44,037 bases of DNA from an uncultured Bacilli bacterium. Its GTDB lineage: Bacteria; Bacillota_I; Bacilli_A; RF39; UBA660. The notes below the pieces were generated by a model. The model made no database searches. It saw only the letters and a program-made list of their open reading frames with translations, and was not told the origin of the DNA. Within the stretch, counting starts at the first letter, position 1. Each line of letters opens with the position of its first letter. The position numbers were made by a program, and so were the translations under genes. Positions 37,174 to 44,037 of this stretch are shown here, piece by piece. The stretch is from contig CALVSR010000003.1 of NCBI GenBank assembly GCA_944359075.1, forward strand, positions 1 to 44,037, given 5' to 3'.

Positions 37174-37202
37174 ATTATATTCTTATTATTAGCAAAAGTC
37201 AA
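37174..37202 (-). promoter_or_regulatory. Sigma-A promoter of the hrcA-grpE-dnaK operon
   Basis: On the minus strand TTGACT and TATAAT are spaced 17 bases; the CIRCE element begins five bases downstream, where HrcA would block transcription start. Confidence 0.85.
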
Positions 37203-37240
37203 CAAAGATTGCTAAAATTTTAAAACATTTTACGACAAAG

Positions 37241-37266
37241 AAAAAAAGCTAATCATTAGCAGCTTA
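37241..37266 (-). terminator. Terminator of the rsmD-phosphatase unit
   Basis: On the minus strand gctaa-tga-ttagc (possibly extended by aagct/agctt) followed by T7. Confidence 0.55.
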
Positions 37267-37875
37267 ATTTTTCTTAATATATTGTGGATTTATGGTTATA
37301 TTTGCTTTTTGATTTTCCTTTTTTTCTGTATTATACCAGCTATTACTATAAGTGTGTTCGCTTGTTTTAATATATTCTCTTTTCATTCTTTTTCCTTGTT
37401 TAAGAAGTAAATCAAAATAACGATTTACCGGTCCTTGATAAGTTAGATGATAGCAGAAGGATTGCATGATTTCTAATGTTTTTTCATCATATTGCTCTAA
37501 AATTTTTTGAATTTCTTCTTCTTCAAATTCTACTTCTAAGCGAGAATGTTGAAAGTCATATTTTATAGCTTTGTTGATTTTTTGCAAATATTTTTTAAAA
37601 GCATTTGTAAAAGCGGTTTCCCATTTTAATTGTTTTTCATAATACTGATAAGAATCAATTAATTGCAAAAACAGAATAATTTCTTCATCTTGACTATACA
37701 TAATATTTTCAATTTGTTCTAGTAAATTGCTCGGAATATTTGCTATCCATTCTCTTTTCTGAGTAATAAAATTGAATCCTTTATCATCTGTTAACATTAT
37801 TAATAAAAGTTCAATAAAATGTTCTAAATCAATCACAGGCTCAATATTAAAAAAATGTCCATTATCTATTTTCAT
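37264..37875 (-). CDS. Conserved hypothetical helical protein
   Basis: The 203-residue product is mainly helical and charged, with no signal peptide or membrane helix. Notable parts are FFNIEPVIDLEHFIELLLIM, EVEFEEEEIQKILEQYDEKT and a polar C-terminus ending ITINPQYIKKN. I do not recognise the family. It follows the histidine phosphatase gene by two bases and is the last gene of the unit ylbF-rsmD-phosphatase-this gene, so expression is coupled. The acidic run followed by a conserved-looking FCYHLTYQGPVNRYFDLLL suggests a folded domain. Confidence 0.75.
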   Translation of the reverse strand: MKIDNGHFFNIEPVIDLEHFIELLLIMLTDDKGFNFITQKREWIANIPSNLLEQIENIMYSQDEEIILFLQLIDSYQYYEKQLKWETAFTNAFKKYLQKINKAIKYDFQHSRLEVEFEEEEIQKILEQYDEKTLEIMQSFCYHLTYQGPVNRYFDLLLKQGKRMKREYIKTSEHTYSNSWYNTEKKENQKANITINPQYIKKN

Positions 37876-37877
37876 AT

Positions 37878-38429
37878 TTATTCTTCTTTCTTTAGTTCAT
37901 ATTCCTTACAATAACAGTTTTCAATCTTAAAATCAAGCAAATTGTTATTCAAATTACTATTTTTTAAAATATGATGTAAACATCTAGTAATAGCCCCATG
38001 AGAAACAATTAATATAGTAGCATTATTGGAATAGCTCTTTCTTATATCTTTTATAAAACTATTACATCTACTAAAAATATCTTGGATAGGCTCCACTTCT
38101 TGATCATTAGAATTTAGATAGTAATCCCAGTATTTTTTGACATCATAAGCTTTTCTATCTTTTCCCTCTAGCTTACCCAAACCTCTTTCGATTAACCTTT
38201 TATCTTCTTTAATTTCTACTCTATCTCCTACTAAAATCATAGCCGTTGACCAAGCTCTAATTAATGGTGAAGTAAAACAGCTATCAAATTTAATGTTTTT
38301 TAATTTGCTTTTTAACTCCATTGCCTGTTTTATACCATTTTCATTCAGCTGTAAGTTCTGTGATTGTCCTTGCATAATATGATTTTTATTAGCATCTGTT
38401 TCCCCATGTCTAACCAAATATATTTTCAT
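37878..38429 (-). CDS. Histidine phosphatase family protein (phosphoglycerate mutase-like)
   Basis: The product (about 183 residues) has the phospho-His motif LVRHGETDAN (about 4-13), the arginine SPLIRAWSTA, IERGLGKLEGKD and the second catalytic His ILIVSHGAITRC. Members cut phosphate from sugars, nucleotides or proteins; the exact substrate is not evident. A start upstream in the same frame (38507) overlaps rsmD deeply and lacks a ribosome site, whereas aggaaagg lies just before ATG 38429. It sits in an operon after rsmD. Confidence 0.88.
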   Translation of the reverse strand: MKIYLVRHGETDANKNHIMQGQSQNLQLNENGIKQAMELKSKLKNIKFDSCFTSPLIRAWSTAMILVGDRVEIKEDKRLIERGLGKLEGKDRKAYDVKKYWDYYLNSNDQEVEPIQDIFSRCNSFIKDIRKSYSNNATILIVSHGAITRCLHHILKNSNLNNNLLDFKIENCYCKEYELKKEE

Positions 38430-38463
38430 AGTAATTCCTTTCCTAGTTCTTAGACTTTGCTTA

Positions 38464-39015
38464 TTACCGTTTTTCTTTTCTATAAATTCTAATGTTTTTA
38501 TATCCATATTTTCTTTCTTTTTCTAAAACGAATCCTACATAGTTCTCTTTAAAGCAATCAAATTCATATTCACAGACTATAATTCCCTCATCATTTAATA
38601 AGTTATACTCTATTATTTTTTCTAAAATATAGTCCAGACAATCTAAGTGGTATGGCGGATCTAAAAAAATAATATCAAAGCTTATTTGATGTTCTTTAAA
38701 ATAGTCTAACGCTTTTTGATAATCAAGATTTAATATTATGGTAGTATTCGCATCGATTCCTTTTAAATTTCGTTTTAAGACTCCAATACATTTTATATTA
38801 TTGTCTACAAAATAGGATAAGCTTGCCCCATTGCTTAATGCTTCTATACCCAAATTACCACTACCTGCAAATAAATCCAAAACAGCAGAATCATACAAAT
38901 CATTTTGAATCATAGCAAACAAACTTTCTTTTACTCTATCTTGAGTAGGTCTAGTTCCTTGGATATCATACCCATCTAGTTTCTTTCCTTTGTATTTTCC
39001 ACTAATGATTCTCAT
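38464..39015 (-). CDS. rsmD: 16S rRNA m2G966 methyltransferase RsmD
   Basis: The product (about 183 residues) starts MRIISGKYKGKKLDGYD with TRPTQDRVKESLFAMI (the RsmD opening), the SAM-binding LDLFAGSGNLGIEALSNGA and the catalytic LDPPYH. It methylates N2 of G966 in 16S rRNA during 30S assembly. It begins inside the end of ylbF, overlapping by 14 bases, and matches Bacillus ylbH. ATG 39015 keeps the conserved N-terminus and is preferred over 39033. In Bacillus coaD follows, which is replaced here by a histidine phosphatase gene. Confidence 0.95.
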   Translation of the reverse strand: MRIISGKYKGKKLDGYDIQGTRPTQDRVKESLFAMIQNDLYDSAVLDLFAGSGNLGIEALSNGASLSYFVDNNIKCIGVLKRNLKGIDANTTIILNLDYQKALDYFKEHQISFDIIFLDPPYHLDCLDYILEKIIEYNLLNDEGIIVCEYEFDCFKENYVGFVLEKERKYGYKNIRIYRKEKR

Positions 39016-39310
39016 GATTACAACCTCTTTCATCAGTCAATAATTTTAATTTTTGATTAATTTCCAAAATTAATAAATTAATTTCATTTTCATAATGCTT
39101 AAATGCTACAAAATCAGGATTTTCAAATAATTCTTGTTTTAGCATCAAATATTCATCACTATACATATCTAATGTTGGAAGTTGCCTTATTTTGTTCAAA
39201 AAGACTTTATCATGTAGCAGTTTTTCCTTATACTGTTTAACAGCAACCACTCTCTCATCATGATCCAAAATATCAAACAATTCTGTTAATTTAATATTGA
39301 TTTTTTCCAT
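39002..39310 (-). CDS. ylbF: YlbF/YmcA-family protein (RNase Y complex component)
   Basis: The 102-residue all-helical protein carries the family core: TELFDILDHDERVVAVKQYK, EKLLHDKVF, IRQLPTLDMYSDEYL, ENPDFVAFKHYENEINLLIL, and a C-terminal EINQKLKLL. In Bacillus subtilis YlbF forms the Y-complex with YmcA and YaaT, which steers RNase Y in mRNA maturation and affects sporulation, competence and biofilm. C-terminal Cys in GCNHE is reminiscent of the cluster-binding Cys of YlbF. Position before rsmD and after ylbE is conserved. Confidence 0.85.
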   Translation of the reverse strand: MEKINIKLTELFDILDHDERVVAVKQYKEKLLHDKVFLNKIRQLPTLDMYSDEYLMLKQELFENPDFVAFKHYENEINLLILEINQKLKLLTDERGCNHENH

Positions 39311-39333
39311 ACATATCACATTATTATTATAAA

Positions 39334-39361
39334 GAAAAAAACCGATGATGTCTATCGGTTA
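39334..39361 (-). terminator. Terminator between ylbE and ylbF
   Basis: accgat / atcggt arms (39354-39359 and 39341-39346 on the minus strand) with a run of T; it contains the ylbE stop and separates ylbD-ylbE from the ylbF-rsmD unit. Confidence 0.7.
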
Positions 39362-39580
39362 TCTTAAAATATCTATGAAAGTTCTTACCATTTCTATTTT
39401 TTGATTTAAGTTATCTATTTTATCTGTTAAATTTAATTTATAAGCATTTTTCATTTCGGCTTCCATCTGTTTAATACTATTAGGATCTCTATTTAAAGCT
39501 TTGTACCAACTAGAATTATCTCTTAAATAACGGTAAAGATAGGGATTATTCCTGATTTTAATTTGTGTTTCTACATTCAT
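39359..39580 (-). CDS. ylbE: YlbE-like small protein
   Basis: The 73-residue protein reads IKIRNNPYLYRYLRDNSSWYKALNRDPNSI, matching YlbE-like proteins (Pro-Tyr-x-Tyr-x-Leu/x-Trp-Tyr pattern) that in Bacilli lie between ylbD and ylbF. Function is unknown. Its ATG shares one base with the stop of ylbD, so translation is coupled. Predicted cytoplasmic and helical. Confidence 0.8.
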   Translation of the reverse strand: MNVETQIKIRNNPYLYRYLRDNSSWYKALNRDPNSIKQMEAEMKNAYKLNLTDKIDNLNQKIEMVRTFIDILR

Positions 39581-39954
39581 TAGTCTTCTAGATGTTTATA
39601 AAGTGGCCTTGCTTGATAGTTGTTAGTCGCTTTGGAACCTCCAAAATCTTGTACCAAAGCAATTGCTTTTTGCAACCCCTCTGCCCCTTTACGAACAGAT
39701 TCTAAATCTATCTTCTTTACCATATTAAAAAGATCTTTTAAAGAAGTATCCCCAACAGTAGCAGCTGTTTTAGTAGTAGTTTGTGTAGTACTTCTAGCAT
39801 CCCCTGCTTCTTGATATTTTAGCCAAACAGAATTATTCTCCCCATAGATATCATACATTTCATAAAACTTTTGCCAACTCATGCGCCCACTATTGACATA
39901 ATTAATTAACTCCGGATGACTTCTTACAAATCGTTTAAAATCTTCCTTTGCCAT
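39580..39954 (-). CDS. ylbD: YlbD-like (spore-coat YlbD family) protein
   Basis: The 124-residue protein begins with FKRFVRSHPELINYVNSGRM, SWQKFYEMYDIYGENNSVW, the typical YlbD-like opening, then a Thr/Ala-rich linker and SLKDLFNMVKKIDLESVRKG. In Bacillus YlbD is a spore-coat-associated protein; homologues are also found in non-spore-formers, where the role is unknown. It is coupled to ylbE. ATG follows ggtgat. Confidence 0.8.
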   Translation of the reverse strand: MAKEDFKRFVRSHPELINYVNSGRMSWQKFYEMYDIYGENNSVWLKYQEAGDARSTTQTTTKTAATVGDTSLKDLFNMVKKIDLESVRKGAEGLQKAIALVQDFGGSKATNNYQARPLYKHLED

Positions 39955-40015
39955 TTTATCACCAACCTAATTCTACTTTATATATATGAAAAAGGTAGGC
40001 ATTTGTTTCCTATTT

Positions 40016-40765
40016 TTAAGCATCATAAATTTGATTGATATTTTTTCTCTTAATTCTTGCTGTTAACATTGGAATTTGCAAAAGTGAAATGATAAAAGCA
40101 GTAACGATAGGAAAAAGCATAAACGAGATATTAACATTTATACTTAATATTCTATTTATAATAATAAGAATACAAAGAGAAAGACCTCCGGATAATAAAA
40201 GTAATAAATAGATTTTCATCATCGTAATATAACATATGATATAGTTACGATAACCCAACACTTTTAACATAATAATATTCTTGTTATCCCATAATAGTAA
40301 TAATTTGATTTCGATGTACATGATAATCACATACAAGATAATCAATATGATAGTAAAAACTTTCAAAAAAAATTCTACTGTTTTATATGATTCTAATTCA
40401 GAAGTGGAACTATAACTAACCAAGTAAGGACTTAAGTCTAACTCTTTTAGTTTCGTTTCCACATAATCAACATTTTTTTCTATATCTACCAAAATAGTAA
40501 CAAAATAGTAATTAGCAGAAATTTCTTCTACAGATGTTTTCTCAATATGTTCGATTTCATTAATAGTTTCTAAAACATTTTTATCTTTTACTTCAACCAT
40601 AAGCTCACGGTTGTTTTCTTTGTTTTCTATGGCTTGTATTTTGACATTTGTTGCAAAATAGTTAGCTAGAATCAAAGATAAAAAAAGAAAAAGAATGGTA
40701 AATATACTAAGGGATAAGAAAAATCTAATTTTGGAACGAAAAAAGGTATAGACCAATGATAACAT
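40016..40765 (-). CDS. FtsX-like permease, second subunit
   Basis: The 249-residue product has an N-terminal helix (about 12-34), an extracytoplasmic domain (about 35-130) and three C-terminal helices, the MacB/FtsX topology with four membrane helices. Motif-like LKVLGYRNYIICYITMMKIY is the coupling-helix region typical of FtsX proteins (x-L-G-x-r-x-x-i). It follows the larger permease gene by two bases and the ATPase is the third partner. Role is probably membrane extraction, export or self-protection against a peptide. Confidence 0.88.
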   Translation of the reverse strand: MLSLVYTFFRSKIRFFLSLSIFTILFLFLSLILANYFATNVKIQAIENKENNRELMVEVKDKNVLETINEIEHIEKTSVEEISANYYFVTILVDIEKNVDYVETKLKELDLSPYLVSYSSTSELESYKTVEFFLKVFTIILIILYVIIMYIEIKLLLLWDNKNIIMLKVLGYRNYIICYITMMKIYLLLLLSGGLSLCILIIINRILSINVNISFMLFPIVTAFIISLLQIPMLTARIKRKNINQIYDA

Positions 40766-40767
40766 AT

Positions 40768-42066
40768 TTACTCCTCCACAGAAGAAAAACTTCTCTTCCT
40801 TGTAAAGATAGATATAGTAACGGTGATTAAAATAGGAATGATTAATGCAACTAACAATCCGATTAGAATACTAATCATATCCACTCTTGGATTCATTAAA
40901 TATAATCTTGATTTATGAATTAATACAATGTTTTTATAAATAATTAATCCGATTTGAGCCGCAATAATAGCAAAAATATAACCAATGATAATCAAGATAG
41001 AATTTTCTATAAAGATAAGTTTTAATATATCTTTTTTAGAATATCCCAAAACATTATACAAATAAAATTCTTTAGTTCGTTTTGTGATATTTTGAACTAG
41101 TGTAAGACAAATAATAATACCTGATAACACTAACATTCCTAGTGTAATATAAGAACAGCTTTTCATTATCTCATCCACTGTTTCTGTATTAATCCCAACG
41201 ATCGCACCTTCTTGAAATAAATTATTTTCATGTAGAAAATCGTTGATTTGGCCCAGGTTTTCTACATCATCTATCATAATAAAAACATTATCTCCTGTAT
41301 AATGAATAGTTTTCATATATTCTAGATGTTCTTGATATAAATGAGGGTATGCTTCATAATAGATATCATCTAACGACTTCACATTCGCATAACTTGTATA
41401 ACAGATTTCTCCATATGCATAATTAGAAATGGTATCATACAATCCAACTATTTTATATTCATCTGTAGCATTGTCTGCCATAGAAAGAGTAACTGCTTGA
41501 CCAATCAAATCATTCATGTCTGTTTTTTGATTGCCATAGAAAATATTATTTTTATCTCTATAATAAACAATATTAGGACAAATCATCACCTTATCATTTT
41601 CAGAATAACTATCTAAATTGTTACCACTAACAATTTCAATATTATTGTCAAGAGGTACACCCAGTATAACAAATGAAAAATTATGATTTTCAAAGTAATC
41701 AATTTGAGCCATAACTCTATATTGTTGACTAACTCCTAAAATATGTTCATTGGTAGCAAGCACATCCATTACTTCTTTAGTAGTCTCATCAATTATTTTC
41801 AGTTTTTCATCCGGGTCTAATGAAGCATCACCTAACATAATGCGCTTATCTCGCTCATCTAACCAATTAATATAAGAAACATTCATAATACGAAATTCTG
41901 GACTATTTTTAACATAGGAATTCCAATATCTATCAAAGGAATTTTTATAAGATAAAGAAAATAAACAAGAAGCGGATGCGATGATAACTAATATCATAAT
42001 AAGATATGAACTTTTCGCCCTTTTAGCATTAGTAAAAGATAGTTTTATTATATCCATTAATTTCAT
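40768..42066 (-). CDS. FtsX-like permease, large subunit
   Basis: The product (about 432 residues) has an N-terminal helix (about 20-40), a large extracytoplasmic domain (about 45-310) and three further helices with LYNVLGYSKKDILKLIFIEN, the FtsX-family coupling region. It forms an ABC complex with the ATPase upstream and the other permease downstream. The start is unclear: ATG 42078 abuts the ribosome site gaaagga, whereas ATG 42066 has a longer gap; I give 42066. A hairpin (42087-42114) lies between it and the ATPase gene. Similar C-terminal DNA recurs in decayed form at about 43625-43697. Confidence 0.88.
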   Translation of the reverse strand: MKLMDIIKLSFTNAKRAKSSYLIMILVIIASASCLFSLSYKNSFDRYWNSYVKNSPEFRIMNVSYINWLDERDKRIMLGDASLDPDEKLKIIDETTKEVMDVLATNEHILGVSQQYRVMAQIDYFENHNFSFVILGVPLDNNIEIVSGNNLDSYSENDKVMICPNIVYYRDKNNIFYGNQKTDMNDLIGQAVTLSMADNATDEYKIVGLYDTISNYAYGEICYTSYANVKSLDDIYYEAYPHLYQEHLEYMKTIHYTGDNVFIMIDDVENLGQINDFLHENNLFQEGAIVGINTETVDEIMKSCSYITLGMLVLSGIIICLTLVQNITKRTKEFYLYNVLGYSKKDILKLIFIENSILIIIGYIFAIIAAQIGLIIYKNIVLIHKSRLYLMNPRVDMISILIGLLVALIIPILITVTISIFTRKRSFSSVEE

Positions 42067-42086
42067 TTTAAGATTCATTCCTTTCC

Positions 42087-42114
42087 GCCTCGCTTGAGAC
42101 TCGTCTTCAAGGCA
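42087..42114 (-). promoter_or_regulatory. Intercistronic hairpin between ATPase and permease genes
   Basis: On the minus strand gccttga-agacgagtc-tcaag-cg-aggc can fold into a stem of cttga/tcaag with an inner gac/gtc and an outer gcc/ggc pair. There is no T-run, so RNA stabilisation or attenuation are both possible. Confidence 0.35.
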
Positions 42115-42142
42115 CACATAGCCATGAACAATATATTTTTTT

Positions 42143-42820
42143 TCAGGTTACTACCTCTACTTTTCCATCATTAATTTCTAAGATAACATCTGCATATTTT
42201 TTGATATAATCACTGTGACTAGATATAATAATACATTTTCCTTCTTCTTTTAATTTCTTAAAAATTTCTAAAATAATCTTTTCGTTTTCTTTATCTAAAT
42301 TACCAGTAGGCTCATCTGCCAAAATAATTTCAGGATTATTGGCTAAGGCTCTAGCAATTGCTACACGCTGTTGCTCTCCACCAGACAATTCTTTCGGATA
42401 ATGGTTAATTCTATCTTCTAATTTTACTTTTTTCAATAATTGTATCGCTAAATTTTTTCTATTAGATTTTTTAATATTTACATTAATGTACATAGGTACC
42501 ATAACATTTTCAAAAGCTTTCAATTTATCATTTAAAAAATAAGATTGAAATACAAAACCAATCTTTTGATTTCGAATATCCGCTTTTTCTTTTTCGTTCA
42601 TACTAGTAATATCAAAACCATCTATTAATATTTTTCCAGAGTCAAATTCTAATAATGTACCTATAATATTTAATAATGTTGTCTTTCCACTTCCAGAGTG
42701 GCCAATAATATTATAAATTTTTCCCTTTTCAAAAGATAAATCAATATGATTCAATACTAAAATTTCTTTTTCTTTCTTTTTATATTTTTTTGCTAAGTCT
42801 GATATTTTAATAATTAGCAT
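42143..42820 (-). CDS. ABC transporter ATPase (MacB/LolD type)
   Basis: The product (about 225 residues) has Walker [12 protein letters not shown] (about 39-49), the Q-loop FVFQSYFL, signature [15 protein letters not shown], Walker [13 protein letters not shown] and the H-loop SSHSDYI. The ADEPTGNLD wording is typical of FtsX-partner ATPases (MacB/LolD/FtsE class), which drive mechanotransmission or peptide export without a transport channel. ATG 42820 has ggaggt upstream at a good distance. It is the first of three transporter genes, following the small secreted-protein gene by about 70 bases. Confidence 0.95.
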   Translation of the reverse strand: MLIIKISDLAKKYKKKEKEILVLNHIDLSFEKGKIYNIIGHSGSGKTTLLNIIGTLLEFDSGKILIDGFDITSMNEKEKADIRNQKIGFVFQSYFLNDKLKAFENVMVPMYINVNIKKSNRKNLAIQLLKKVKLEDRINHYPKELSGGEQQRVAIARALANNPEIILADEPTGNLDKENEKIILEIFKKLKEEGKCIIISSHSDYIKKYADVILEINDGKVEVVT

Positions 42821-42890
42821 AACTACCTCCATAAATAAGAGATAAGAAATTAGAAATATAAAATATTCCTAATTTCTTATTATCTTTTTA

Positions 42891-43328
42891 CTAGGATGTA
42901 AGACTCACAAGATTTAAATGATTGGAATAGAAACTAGCATAATTTATTCCATCTATTTTTGTAGAAAATTGGGCATACCAATTCCCTTTTGCTCCAGTTT
43001 TAGTTCCATCTATTATAGTAAAACCACCTAGCCATGATTGATCATATGTTTTATATACATCCATTATAGCGGAGTCATTTCCATCCCTCATAATAATATG
43101 TAATCTTGTACTATTAGCATCGTTTTTATTAGAACTGCCATTTATTTTAGTAATATTCAAACCAATTCTACCTGTTCCTTCTGGCATACTATATTTTGAG
43201 GTTTGTTTGGTTTCTCCCCTACCAACAGATATAGTAGTTCTATATAATTGAGATGCAAATACTGCTGTAGTAGAGCATAACATCAATGTAAATACAAATG
43301 CCGGTAAAAATTTTTTCAGTTTTTTCAA
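42891..43328 (-). CDS. Small secreted protein linked to an FtsX-type ABC transporter
   Basis: The 145-residue product has a Sec signal peptide (MKKLKKFLPAFVFTLMLCST then AVFA-S, cut about residue 26). The mature part (about 120 residues) is Gly/Ser/Asn-rich with GRIGLNITKINGSSNKNDAN, DQSWLGGFTII and GNWYAQFSTKIDG and no Cys. TTG 43328 is the start, seven bases after aggaggg. The order secreted protein, ABC ATPase, two FtsX permeases recalls lactococcin-972-type bacteriocin operons, but I do not recognise the sequence itself, so a bacteriocin role is a suggestion only. Confidence 0.7.
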   Translation of the reverse strand: MKKLKKFLPAFVFTLMLCSTTAVFASQLYRTTISVGRGETKQTSKYSMPEGTGRIGLNITKINGSSNKNDANSTRLHIIMRDGNDSAIMDVYKTYDQSWLGGFTIIDGTKTGAKGNWYAQFSTKIDGINYASFYSNHLNLVSLTS

Positions 43329-43621
43329 TTTATTCCCTCCTTTATTTAATCTATAACAAACATTTATTACAACTCGTACGCATTTTGTAATTTATGTTGT
43401 TATCTTAATAGCCTTTCTATTTATAACTCTCAAACCCAAATATAATATTTCTAAGCTTATTATATCTTTCAATAAAAAAATATGTAGAATTTTGTTTTAA
43501 ATCGTCGATTTCAGGTGATTTTCAGTAATTTTTCTGCATTTATAAGTCCATTTCTATTTAGAAAACTAAGTTTGAAAATAATATTTATTATCAAAATTTA
43601 TTTTTGAACACTCTAATAAGC
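43329..43621. other. Intergenic region, AT-rich
   Basis: Holds the ribosome site (aggaggg) of the secreted-protein gene at the left end and probably its promoter, which I could not place with confidence. A short palindrome aaatcg-t-cgattt lies at 43499-43511. No gene recognised. Confidence 0.45.
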
Positions 43622-43790
43622 ACTCTAACTTTTCTTTCTCGTAAAGATAAATATGGTAACGATGATTAAAATAAAAATGATTAATGTAACTAATAAAATG
43701 CTTTACAATATTTTAGTCCAATCCTACCTGTTCATTCTGGTATATGTAGTAGTCATAGCATTAGTACAAATACAAGCACCGATAAATTTT
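43622..43790 (-). pseudogene. Decayed joint duplicate of the permease 3' end and the secreted-protein gene
   Basis: Plus-strand 43631-43697 matches 40793-40860 (the end of the large permease) with scattered substitutions: gtaaagata-atatggtaac then gatgattaaaat. Bases about 43709-43740 match the middle of the secreted-protein gene near 43161-43190 (cctacctgttc-ttctgg), and 43758-43790 match its signal-peptide region. Two distant parts of the transporter locus are thus joined after a deletion, so a second copy once stood here. No start or frame survives. Confidence 0.6.
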
Positions 43791-43793
43791 CTA

Positions 43794-44037
43794 TCAATTT
43801 TTATCTGTTTCTAATTCCTTTAGCTGTTGTAATGTTAAACCAGTTGCTTTTAATATATTTTCTTTTTCTACTCCTAAAGATAATAAGTTTTTAGCTATTT
43901 CTATTTGGCTTTCTTTTTTTCCTTCTTCAAAAGAAATCTTCTTCTCGGTGTTTAAAATCATCTTTTGATCTTCTTCATAGGTCATCAAGCTTTGAAATGT
44001 TTCTTGCTCATTTAACTTCGTAATTTTGTCTTCAAAC
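43794..44037 (-). CDS. C-terminus of an Rpn/PD-(D/E)XK-family nuclease (partial)
   Basis: The frame is open to the right edge (FEDKITKLNEQETFQSLMTYEE...) and ends at TGA 43794-43796. The tail EEGKKESQIEIAKNLLSLGV, ILKATGLTLQQLKELETD is the typical E-rich helix plus small helical end of the recombination-promoting nuclease/PD-(D/E)XK transposase-like family common in Bacillota. The catalytic domain lies outside the window, so activity cannot be assessed. Any internal ATG such as 43988 is not a real start. Confidence 0.75.
   Translation of the reverse strand, partial: FEDKITKLNEQETFQSLMTYEEDQKMILNTEKKISFEEGKKESQIEIAKNLLSLGVEKENILKATGLTLQQLKELETDKN

Noticed and set aside
43988-44037. Complete 64-residue gene at the right edge
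   Set aside because: The frame continues upstream without stop to the window end, so the ATG at 43988 is internal to a truncated larger gene.

Overview
The window reads as a chromosomal segment of a low-GC Bacillota (Bacilli-like) bacterium. Base composition is strongly AT-rich. The core genes are Bacillus-type: hrcA-grpE-dnaK-dnaJ with a CIRCE element, xerD-deoB, mnmA, rarA, ylbD-ylbE-ylbF-rsmD and a spoIIM-like gene. TGA is a stop codon: xerD ends in TGA only a few bases upstream of deoB and in the same frame, so reading it as Trp would fuse the two proteins. A gut Erysipelotrichia/RF39-like lineage is plausible, but that is inference.

Positions 1-2000 hold the end of a Big_14-like surface protein, two small single-pass membrane proteins and an XRE regulator with a hairpin leader. 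Positions 2000-17900 form one accessory locus. It opens with a phage Gp10/tail-collar-like fibre protein, followed by a 2094-residue RHS/YD-repeat protein that has no signal peptide and ends in a GIY-YIG nuclease-like toxin domain, with a DUF4259-like immunity candidate directly after it. Behind this lies a graveyard of spare modules. Each consists of a piece of the same RHS core or a toxin tail followed by a different immunity candidate: a split toxin-44 with a membrane protein, a glycine-rich tail with an RDD protein, three paralogues of an SVAHEE-motif family, a DUF2691-like pseudogene and a DUF5071-like protein. In the middle sits an apparently intact lysis pair, a TcdE/Phage_holin_4-type holin and an M23 endolysin with a peptidoglycan-binding tail. 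No capsid, terminase, portal or integrase is present in the window. My reading is a contact or lysis-released RHS toxin system with a bank of orphan modules. The signal-less toxin, fibre protein, holin and endolysin suggest release through a holin/lysin step instead of Sec.

Positions 17900-37200 are mostly housekeeping: a 30-codon membrane peptide, a SpoIIM-family protein, MnmA, an HTH protein, a polysaccharide deacetylase lipoprotein, an HTH + DUF2726 pair, DeoB, XerD, a YfhO-family protein, RarA, a guanylate-kinase-like protein, a small XRE regulator, and the hrcA-grpE-dnaK-(pepF)-dnaJ heat-shock cluster.

Positions 37200-40000 hold an unknown gene, a histidine phosphatase, rsmD, ylbF, ylbE and ylbD. 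Positions 40000-44037 hold a small secreted protein followed by a MacB/LolD-type ABC ATPase and two FtsX-like permeases, arranged like a bacteriocin or peptide export/immunity operon. Next to it is a decayed partial duplicate of the same operon, and the right edge carries a truncated Rpn/PD-(D/E)XK-family gene.
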